Shown: one piece after another, positions 24,062-30,789 of the stretch | How the letters are laid out: the number at the start of each line of letters is the position of its first letter | Position numbering within the stretch: the stretch's first letter is position 1 | The notes under the pieces: model-generated | What the model was told of the DNA's origin: nothing | Seen by the model: the letters and a program-made list of their open reading frames with translations, nothing else | Database searches by the model: none | Assembly (NCBI GenBank): GCA_001399805.1 | Contig: LIHJ01000088.1 | Span: 815-32,962 of the forward strand | Direction of reading: 5' to 3' | DNA from: Candidatus Bathyarchaeota archaeon BA1 | GTDB taxonomy: Archaea > Thermoproteota > Bathyarchaeia > Bathyarchaeales > Bathyarchaeaceae | DNA length: 32,148 nucleotides | Translations under genes and position numbers: made by a program

Positions 24062-24265
24062 TTACGATGGCTTCAGTAAAACCTTAACCGCATTTCGGAT
24101 TTTCTGATCAAATATTTCAAACACTTTCTGTGCTTCCTCCGAGGAAAATTTGTGAGTAATTATCGATTTAACATCAACCTTACACTTTGACACCAGATCG
24201 ATGGCTGTTTCAAAGTCCAGCCAATAAAGCCTTGAACCCACAACATGTAATTCCTTGGCGGTCAC
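24062..24265 (-). pseudogene. C-terminal fragment of a zinc-type (MDR) alcohol dehydrogenase
   Basis: About 67 residues match the end of MDR dehydrogenases: KELHVVGSRLYWLDFETAIDLV, the IITHKFSSEEAQKVFEIF helix, and NAVKVLL. The first ~280 residues, with all zinc ligands and the cofactor loop, are absent; the sequence ahead is unrelated. It is on the same strand as the N-terminal fragment at 7446-8009. The two do not overlap in the family alignment, so they could be halves of one ancestral gene, but about 80 residues between them are missing. Confidence 0.7.
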
Positions 24266-24330
24266 ACTAAAATATCAATTTCAATGCTAGGGTCTTCCAT
24301 CTACTTAAATAGAAACCACACCTCACTTGC

Positions 24331-26202
24331 CTAAGACCGTAGTTCCTCAAGTTTCCTATCGACTTCTGATAAGCCGAGACGCTTTAGCTCTTCTGACTTC
24401 GATATTCCGTTTTCGTCCCAGCCTACGTTTTCGTAGTACTCCTTCTTCGCCTTCTCAAATTTAGCTTTATCTACCGTTCTCCCGGCGTAGGGTCCAGAGG
24501 GTAACGGTTCATAAAACCTCGGTGGGTTGTCGTCATGCACCCTTGGGTCCCACCTCAGATCGGGTCCACCTATCAACAAAGTTGCCCTCTGAATGTGGAG
24601 GATTCTACGCGCTGTGGTTTTATACCATTCCTCTGGCCCAACTTTCCAGCCTGTAACAGCCTCAAAGAGGCCCCAAATGAGGCCTTCGGGTACGTCGAAG
24701 GTGTTGAACCAGCAGTAGACCCCTGAGTCATGGAGTATTAAACGCAGCTCGCTATTTTCGTGAGTGAGTATGGGATGGGCAATCGATGTATGATCTCCGG
24801 CCTGTACGGAGCAAGCGTATGAGATTCTTGCGGGATAGTCTTTTCCACTTCTTATACCGTGGGCGCCTATTGCCATGCCCTTCTCCACAACGGCGTATTT
24901 CACCACATTAACTCCCTTAAGTTCGCTTATCTTCAGTGCTGCTCTGTATGTTCCCTCGGCAAGTATACTGCCTATGCCCTCCCTCGCAGCTATCTTCTTT
25001 ATCAAAGCCGCGAAAGCCCCCACGTCTCCCCATTTGAGCTCGATGCCACCTAGTTCCTCCTTCGTTAGGATGCCTCTTTGGTAGAGTTCGCCCACGAAGC
25101 CCAAAACGTTTCCACATTGTATCCCGCAGAGCCCTAATTCGTCCATCAATGTCATTAGATAGACGTTCTCCTCGGGAGAGAAGATGCCCAGGTTGGTTCC
25201 AACGTATGCTTGGTTCTCGTAGTCGGGATTGTCGGTTACTGCTCCCTTAAATGGACCAGTTTTTGGGGTCGCGATCTTAAGGCAGGCTAGGGAGCACCCG
25301 AAGTCACTCCAGTAGCGTTTTATCCAAACCCTTTCCTCGAACTTGTCCACCCCGAAGCTCCTTTCGTCGTGCCATTCCTCTTGCCAGTTTCTAACAGGCT
25401 CTGAGCTAAGTCGAGCGCCGACGTCATAGCCGAAAGAACCCGTCCCCCATCGCCTCGTTATCACGGTGTTCTTCATGTTCTCCTCTGAAATTTTATCTAT
25501 CAGCGTTATGGCCCTCTCCAAATCCGTCACCTTGGGTAGAGGATCTGTTCCTTTAGCGACTATAGCCTTAAGATTCTTGGATCCCATCACCGCGCCGTAG
25601 CCTCCGTATCCCGCTCCATGCGTCCACTTCGCGTTGACGGCGGCAACCCTGACCTTGTTTTCTCCCGCTGGACCTATATAGATGGCTGCTGGCTCCTTCC
25701 ACTCTCCATACTGTGGAGCTCTTTTCTCTAGCTCCTCTCTTCCCTCCTTAATCAACATCCTCAGGGTTTCCTTTCCGCCTTTACCCCACAGATGGCGTGC
25801 GTCCTTGATCTCGGCTTTAGAATCCGTGATGAATAAGTAAACTGGTTTTTCAGCTTTCTCAGTGACTATAAGGCCATCGTATCCCGCGCATTTAAGTTCA
25901 ACTGGAAACTCCCCGGCCACTGTTGAGCCCACTATACCATTGCTCTGGGGAGACTTTCCCGATATGCATATTTTACTTCCGGGGAAGAAACCAGTTAAGG
26001 GTCCTGTTAGAACGAGCAGCGTGTTTTCAGGATCAAGTGGATCAACCGTCTCCCATCGATCACCGAGTCGGTCCCACAATATTCTGGCGGCTAAGCCCCT
26101 CCCGCCGATATACTGCTTTAGGATGCACTCATCGTATGTTATGTGTTTCATGTTCTCCGTTGAAAGGTCAACCTCTAAAAACTTGCCAGCGTATCCCCGC
26201 AT
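24331..26202 (-). CDS. Aldehyde ferredoxin oxidoreductase family protein (tungsten/molybdenum bis-pterin)
   Basis: A 623-residue enzyme predicted to oxidise an aldehyde to the acid with electrons to ferredoxin. The three AOR domains are visible: MRGYAGKFLEVDLS at the start, the pterin-binding GPLTG and the HGAGYGGYGAVMGSKNLKAIVAKG segment, then AIGAHGIRSGKDYPAR and a C-terminal helical domain. Family cluster ligands are CxxCxxxC plus a distant Cys. Here they read Asp300, Cys303, Cys307 (DFGCSLAC) and Cys497 (SGVYCWF), so the first Cys is replaced by Asp. I start at ATG 26202, one base after the ferredoxin stop and with AAGGAG ahead; an in-frame GTG/ATG at 26232 would overlap that gene. The neighbour encodes the probable electron partner. 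Aldehyde type is unknown. Confidence 0.92.
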   Translation of the reverse strand: MRGYAGKFLEVDLSTENMKHITYDECILKQYIGGRGLAARILWDRLGDRWETVDPLDPENTLLVLTGPLTGFFPGSKICISGKSPQSNGIVGSTVAGEFPVELKCAGYDGLIVTEKAEKPVYLFITDSKAEIKDARHLWGKGGKETLRMLIKEGREELEKRAPQYGEWKEPAAIYIGPAGENKVRVAAVNAKWTHGAGYGGYGAVMGSKNLKAIVAKGTDPLPKVTDLERAITLIDKISEENMKNTVITRRWGTGSFGYDVGARLSSEPVRNWQEEWHDERSFGVDKFEERVWIKRYWSDFGCSLACLKIATPKTGPFKGAVTDNPDYENQAYVGTNLGIFSPEENVYLMTLMDELGLCGIQCGNVLGFVGELYQRGILTKEELGGIELKWGDVGAFAALIKKIAAREGIGSILAEGTYRAALKISELKGVNVVKYAVVEKGMAIGAHGIRSGKDYPARISYACSVQAGDHTSIAHPILTHENSELRLILHDSGVYCWFNTFDVPEGLIWGLFEAVTGWKVGPEEWYKTTARRILHIQRATLLIGGPDLRWDPRVHDDNPPRFYEPLPSGPYAGRTVDKAKFEKAKKEYYENVGWDENGISKSEELKRLGLSEVDRKLEELRS

Positions 26203-26203
26203 C

Positions 26204-26731
26204 TTAAATCCACTCCTTGCCTTTCTCACCATATAAATTAAGGACTAAATCGCGTGTTGTCTCCTCTGGTCTTTTAGCATAGAGTTTATACGAATACGTT
26301 TCTTGTTTTTTAACGATCCATAAGGCGTTAAATTGACCTCTATTGCATGCTTTTACACATTGAGGCTCTCCTCCACACAAGTCACATATCAAGGCGTAAT
26401 TCTCGGTTGGATGTAGATGTGGAATCCTCCCTGGGCAAGCGACTATGCATAATCCGCAGCCTGTACATTTTTCTTTATAGACTAAGACGGCTTCCGTTTC
26501 TTTGCTTACTGACAGAGCTTTTTCTGGACAGGATTTAACGCATGGATAGTCGTGGCATTGAGCGCAGAAGTGAGGAATCTCCGCTCCAGGAACTAACATA
26601 AACACACGTATCCTTGAAGCTTCAGGCCAGATCTTCCCCTCATGAAAAAGGGAACAAGCAATCTCGCATCTTCTACAGCCACTGCACTTCATATAGTCTC
26701 TAGCAATCCAGAAAACTTCTTTAACACTCAT
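26204..26731 (-). CDS. Four-cluster [4Fe-4S] ferredoxin, electron-transfer partner of the oxidoreductase
   Basis: A 175-residue iron-sulfur protein with four CxxC-type groups: CSGCRRCEIAC, CAQCHDYPCVKSC, CTGCGLCIVAC and CDLCGGEPQCVKAC, sixteen cysteines for four clusters. This layout is that of the HycB/DmsB-like electron-transfer subunits found with AOR-type enzymes in bacteria (AorA, YdhY). Start: ATG 26731 has AAAGGGGAT just ahead; a TTG at 26749 is in frame but lies within that site. A strong TATA box lies upstream. It is translated first and coupled to the oxidoreductase. The gene on the other side is divergent. Confidence 0.93.
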   Translation of the reverse strand: MSVKEVFWIARDYMKCSGCRRCEIACSLFHEGKIWPEASRIRVFMLVPGAEIPHFCAQCHDYPCVKSCPEKALSVSKETEAVLVYKEKCTGCGLCIVACPGRIPHLHPTENYALICDLCGGEPQCVKACNRGQFNALWIVKKQETYSYKLYAKRPEETTRDLVLNLYGEKGKEWI

Positions 26732-26777
26732 TTCCAAATCCCCTTTCAAGGAAAGAAAATAAGTTGTATTTCTTGAT

Positions 26778-26787
26778 TTTATTTAAA
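26778..26787 (-). promoter_or_regulatory. TATA box for the ferredoxin-oxidoreductase operon
   Basis: Read on the minus strand, GCTTTAAATAAAA gives a good BRE-TATA. A start about 26 bases on (near 26755) would leave a short leader with the GGGGAT ribosome site. Confidence 0.55.
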
Positions 26788-27050
26788 GCAAACATAACCA
26801 TGCCGCACTAAAAAGAAGCACGCTTTGAAATTAAAATCTTTAGGGCATCTCTAAGTTTGTTGGTTAAAGTGGTTAGTCAAGTTCTCAAGTGAAAGACACT
26901 AAGCATGGTCACTCATCGCTCGGTCAGCTGATCGAGGAAGTTACATACTATCGCGCTCATTTTTTCCAGAGTGGGTTTCTCAGATTCATTTTAGTTTTTG
27001 ACGATGTTTATCGATTCTCTCGCGCTGGATGCATGTGTGCAAAGGTTAAA

Positions 27051-27058
27051 GTTTAAGA
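27051..27058 (+). promoter_or_regulatory. TATA box for a leaderless transcript
   Basis: GTTTAAGA, preceded by AAA, is centred about 26 bases before the ATG at 27080. The transcript would start on or next to the ATG, and no ribosome site is present, which fits leaderless translation. Confidence 0.5.
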
Positions 27059-27079
27059 ACAGTTGTCCAAATAACTCAG

Positions 27080-27571
27080 ATGAGGGAAATTTGGATGTCT
27101 AAACTCGATATTTTAGAGGAGGCAGAGAGGAAGGCATATACGTATCTATCAACTCGCAAAACCGTTTCATGCGCACAAACAGTTTTACTAACAATTCAGG
27201 AGATTTTCGGCCCAAGGGATGAACTCCTTATAAAAGCTGCTGGACCCTTTGCTGGAGGTGGCCGCTCATATTCCCTATGTGGAGCCCTTGTAGGAGGGCT
27301 TATAGCATTAGGTATGAAGTTTGGATCTGAAAAACTCGACGACTTGGATTCCCTGATAAGATCGTACGAGCCTGGTAAGGAGCTTTATAGAAGATTTGAA
27401 AAAGAGTTCGGAAGCAGGTACTGTATCAGCATTATAGGCTTCGACCTAAATAACCCAAATGATAGGCAGAAGTGGCTTGAGTCAGGTGGATGGGAGAAAT
27501 GTTCTAAGCTATGTGGCAAAACAGCGAGAATCGTTGCTGAAATAATCCATAGCCATAGTATTGAAGCATAA
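27080..27571 (+). CDS. C_GCAxxG_C_C family protein
   Basis: A 163-residue redox-type protein. Conserved cysteines occur in order: SCAQ near residue 32, GGGRSYSLCGALVGGLIALG in the middle (the family's signature, here with LCGALVGG rather than GCAxxG), YCISIIGFDL near 113, and EKCSKLCGKTARIVAEII near the end. Family members are common in anaerobes, often beside metal- or redox-related genes, and their job is unknown. The ATG appears leaderless. It is divergent from the AOR-ferredoxin operon, and the pyruvate-kinase-like gene converges on it 26 bases away. Confidence 0.85.
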   Translation: MREIWMSKLDILEEAERKAYTYLSTRKTVSCAQTVLLTIQEIFGPRDELLIKAAGPFAGGGRSYSLCGALVGGLIALGMKFGSEKLDDLDSLIRSYEPGKELYRRFEKEFGSRYCISIIGFDLNNPNDRQKWLESGGWEKCSKLCGKTARIVAEIIHSHSIEA

Positions 27572-27597
27572 GGTTTACCGCCGGCTATGCGCGATGT

Positions 27598-28173
27598 TTA
27601 CCTCGTTCTGGGCTTTGCTATGATTTCCTTTATTATTAGGTCAAAGATGCGCATTGAATTTGCCGGTTGAATAACCAATGCGGTGTCAGAGCCACGGCTC
27701 GTTCCCGCTATAGCGATAACATCTTTATCAATAGGTATTAAACCCGCATCCGCCGCCATGACCGTGATTTCCACCGCGACTTTCGTCCCTTCGCCGAAGA
27801 GCCTGAGTGTTTGAGCCATTATCTCGGTTGGATATGCTGTTCCAAACCTATTTCTAATGGCTCTTTCGACGCCTATGAAGGCCTCTGTGCAGGTGAGGAT
27901 TTTGCCACCGCTCTCTTGTATTTTCTTCCGATTTTCATCAGTCATTTCTTGCACTCCTGGCCCTTTGAAACCTGTAGAATGGGACACAACAACAACATTG
28001 AAGTCCCTGAAAACCTCGGAGGCTCTAACTCCCGTTTCACCCCTAGTTGAGGCAACTACAACATTCTTTATATCGAGTTCCCCAGCTCGTTCCTTGGTCA
28101 ACCTTAAAACCTCCTCGGTATTCTGCGGGCCAGGGCGATCAAAATACACAATTGTCCTCTGAATATGAGACAT
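27598..28173 (-). CDS. Stand-alone pyruvate-kinase C-terminal domain protein
   Basis: A 191-residue protein matching the alpha/beta C-domain of pyruvate kinase (the effector-binding part) without the catalytic barrel: NTEEVLRLTKERAGELDIKNVVVAST, then VVVSHSTGFKGPG, EAFIGVERAIRNRFG and the glycine-rich IAGTSRGSDTALVIQPAN. Free-standing versions are widespread in archaea and have no assigned reaction; a regulatory or ligand-binding role is the usual guess. GGAGGGTTACGG directly precedes the ATG. It is followed after about 108 bases upstream by the LutB-like gene on the same strand, so it may be the last gene of the lactate/glycolate operon or have its own promoter in that gap. Confidence 0.85.
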   Translation of the reverse strand: MSHIQRTIVYFDRPGPQNTEEVLRLTKERAGELDIKNVVVASTRGETGVRASEVFRDFNVVVVSHSTGFKGPGVQEMTDENRKKIQESGGKILTCTEAFIGVERAIRNRFGTAYPTEIMAQTLRLFGEGTKVAVEITVMAADAGLIPIDKDVIAIAGTSRGSDTALVIQPANSMRIFDLIIKEIIAKPRTR

Positions 28174-28281
28174 CCGTAACCCTCCGTGCTAAAAAATAAT
28201 GTTTAAATGTTTTTACGAATTTCCTTAATCACATGATGTATACTTATGTTTGCTTAAGAAACATATGGTCATACATGATTT

Positions 28282-29595
28282 TCACGCCTTGAGCCACTCT
28301 ATTCTCTTCTCCGTTGCTTCACCGAAGGGGTTATTGCTTTTCTCTATACAGCCCGCGACCTGTGCATGCGGTGGTGCAACGTAACCCAGCCTGGTGAGCC
28401 TATACCTAAGTTTCTCGATCATCGTGGGTATATCGATCTCAAGCGGGCACGCGACTCTACAATGACCACACTCGGTGCAGGAAAATGCAAATGGAGCAGC
28501 TTTGTCGATGCCGTGACAGAATGCTGTCCAGATGGCGCCTATGGCCCCCATGTAACGATATCCCCACACCTGCCCGCTAATCCTTCTATAAACTGGGCAG
28601 ATGTTTAAGCATGATCCGCAACGAATGCAGTATGAAGCTTCCTTAAAATCTGGATCGTTTATCAGGTTTTGCCGTCCATTATCAAGTAGGACGGCGTAAA
28701 GCTCCTTGGGCCCATGGGCAGGGATTACGGTTTGCATCTCGATGTCGCCGGTTCGACTCGGACCAGTGATGAGGGAAACGTAGACGGACATTAACTGTCC
28801 AGTTGCGTATGGGGGCAGAAGCTGTATGATAACAGCGGCGTCCTCAAGCGTTGGAACGATTTTCTCTATGCCCGTTACGCAGATATGAACAGGCGGCAAA
28901 TTGGTTACATGCCGGATGTTTCCCTCGTTTTCGATCAGAACTATCGTGCCGGTCTCGGCTGTAACGACGTTTGCGCCACTGATTCCAACATCAGCCTTAA
29001 TGAACTCGCCTCGTAACAATCTGCGAGCTACGCTTGTTAAAGCCGGTACGTTATCGGGAGGAAGTTTTTCGCCAGTGATCCGTGAGAAGAGCTCCGCGAT
29101 ATCCTCTCTGGGAATATGAAGGGCAGGGCCTACCACGTGCGAGGGCTTCTCCTTCCGAAGTTGGATGATAAACTCGCCAAGGTCTGTTTCACGGACCTCT
29201 ATGCCCTTTTCTGTGAGGGCATCATTAAGAAATATCTCCTCACTAACCATGGACTTAGCCTTCGTAACTAATTTTGCCTCGTGATCCAGACACACCTTAC
29301 AAACATACTCCCTGCATTCCTTGGCATCTTTTGCCAAATAGAAGACGCCGCCAAGGGCCTCTATATTCTCCTTGAACATTTTAACTAATTCGGGACAATT
29401 GTCGATGGACCACGACCTTATCTCCCGGGCTCGTTTTTTCAGGTATGGAATATACGGTAGCTTCTTGAGCGCATTCGCTGTGGCGGCTGTGAACGTCGTC
29501 GTAAACCTACGCACCGCCAGCTGCAATTTTTTATCTTGAAGAGCCCTATCTACGTCAGCTTTGTAAGGGTCGTACCATTCTGCCGGTGCTTTCAA
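28282..29595 (-). CDS. LutB-like protein: LUD domain with two [4Fe-4S] clusters
   Basis: A 437-residue protein of the lactate-utilisation LutB/YkgF family. Residues about 40-290 are the LUD domain (AKSMVSEEIFLNDALTEKGIE, VGISGANVVTAETGTIVLIENEGN). Then come two ferredoxin groups, CIRCGSCLNICPVYRR and CTECGHCRVACPLEID, each with the CP ending of a [4Fe-4S] site. Relatives form a complex with LutA and an FAD subunit to pass electrons from lactate. The TTG start lies six bases after the stop of the LutA/GlpC-like gene, with AAGGATG ahead. It is the third gene in the operon. No separate LutC is visible. Confidence 0.9.
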   Translation of the reverse strand: MKAPAEWYDPYKADVDRALQDKKLQLAVRRFTTTFTAATANALKKLPYIPYLKKRAREIRSWSIDNCPELVKMFKENIEALGGVFYLAKDAKECREYVCKVCLDHEAKLVTKAKSMVSEEIFLNDALTEKGIEVRETDLGEFIIQLRKEKPSHVVGPALHIPREDIAELFSRITGEKLPPDNVPALTSVARRLLRGEFIKADVGISGANVVTAETGTIVLIENEGNIRHVTNLPPVHICVTGIEKIVPTLEDAAVIIQLLPPYATGQLMSVYVSLITGPSRTGDIEMQTVIPAHGPKELYAVLLDNGRQNLINDPDFKEASYCIRCGSCLNICPVYRRISGQVWGYRYMGAIGAIWTAFCHGIDKAAPFAFSCTECGHCRVACPLEIDIPTMIEKLRYRLTRLGYVAPPHAQVAGCIEKSNNPFGEATEKRIEWLKA

Positions 29596-29601
29596 GGCAT
29601 T

Positions 29602-30771
29602 TCACATCCTTGGTTGGATTCGCAGGGCTTTGCTGACGAGTTCCGTTAGGTCGAGTACCTCGATCTTCATCCCGTGATCCCTCACGGCATCCTCGAAGTT
29701 TAGGATACAGAATGGGCAAGGGGTGACCACCGCTTCAGCTCCTGTGGGCAACGCGTCTGTTTTCAGCCGGTCAACAGCTATGGTGATGGAGAGTTCCCTG
29801 AACCCTGATCTGAGTCCTCCTCCAGCGCCGCAACAACGCGCTTCCTCACGAGTAGTAGCCATCTCCACGAGTTTAACTCCAGGTATGGCCTTAATCACAT
29901 TTCGTGGGGCGTCATAGACGCCCACGTGCCTACCCATGTGACATGGATCATGATAAGTAACCTTCATCGGCAACTCTTCCTTGAACTCTATGGCTCCATC
30001 CCTCACGAGTCTTTCAAAGTATTGTGAGCTGTGCAAGACCTCGAAGGGTAGCTCACCAAGTATCTCTGGGTAATCCTTGTAGAAGGTTCTAAAACATCCG
30101 GCACAAGATGTGATGAGTGTTTTCACGCCCCTAGCTGAAATCATCTCCACGTTCCTCTTGGAGTATTTCTCCACAACAGGATTCCTCTGTCCCGTTCGAA
30201 GCAGAACTGAGCCACAACACCCTTCCTCAGTGCCGAGCATTGTGAAGTCCGCGTTTGCATGTTTAAGAATTTTTACGGTGGTTATGACGGTATCCTGAAC
30301 GCGATATGACGCCATGCAACCAACCCAGTACAATGCTTTAGCCCTTTCTGGAAACATCGTTACATCTTCCCTCCCTAACCATTTAATCCTCCCAGCGCTA
30401 GGTTCCCCAAAGGGGTTATTATAATTGTTGATTCTGGAGGCGATGACCTTATGCACCTCAGGTGGCGCCATGCCTGTTTTAACGAGTTCATGGCGGGCAG
30501 CCTCCACTATCCTATCAACATCCAAACCAGCTGGACATTTGACGTAACAGTAACGGCATGTCGTGCAGAGGTAAACTTTTTCAGTGATAGACGCTGAGGG
30601 TTTGAGCTCTTTGCTCATTAAGCCGTATATGAGAAGCATCCTGCCCCTCGGACCCGTCGTTTCCTCCATGCCCCTTTGAAGCATAACTGGGCAAGGGGGA
30701 CGACAGAAGCCGCATCGGTTGCAGAGGTAAACCTTTTCCTCGTAATCTTTCAAAGTAAGTAGTTGAGGCAT
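29602..30771 (-). CDS. LutA/GlpC/GlcF-like iron-sulfur protein with two CCG domains
   Basis: A 389-residue protein. The N-terminal part has two ferredoxin groups, CNRCGFCRPPCPV and CTTCRYCYVKCPAGLD. Two cysteine-rich CCG modules follow: YWVGCMASYR with GTEEGCCGS and SCAGCFRTFY, and HDPCHMGRH with EARCCGAGGG. CCG modules bind noncubane clusters in heterodisulfide reductases and related proteins. It is expected to take electrons from the FAD subunit encoded upstream and pass them to an acceptor. I prefer ATG 30771, nine bases after GGAGG; GTG codons at 30780 and 30777 are in frame. Ten to eighteen bases separate it from the upstream stop. Confidence 0.93.
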   Translation of the reverse strand: MPQLLTLKDYEEKVYLCNRCGFCRPPCPVMLQRGMEETTGPRGRMLLIYGLMSKELKPSASITEKVYLCTTCRYCYVKCPAGLDVDRIVEAARHELVKTGMAPPEVHKVIASRINNYNNPFGEPSAGRIKWLGREDVTMFPERAKALYWVGCMASYRVQDTVITTVKILKHANADFTMLGTEEGCCGSVLLRTGQRNPVVEKYSKRNVEMISARGVKTLITSCAGCFRTFYKDYPEILGELPFEVLHSSQYFERLVRDGAIEFKEELPMKVTYHDPCHMGRHVGVYDAPRNVIKAIPGVKLVEMATTREEARCCGAGGGLRSGFRELSITIAVDRLKTDALPTGAEAVVTPCPFCILNFEDAVRDHGMKIEVLDLTELVSKALRIQPRM

Positions 30772-30789
30772 ATTCACCACCCTCCTATA

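Larger units (their letters stand above)
26732..27079. other. Divergent intergenic region between ferredoxin and C_GCAxxG_C_C genes
   Basis: The 348 bases hold TATA boxes for both genes at their two ends. No gene, repeat or clear operator was seen between them. Confidence 0.5.
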
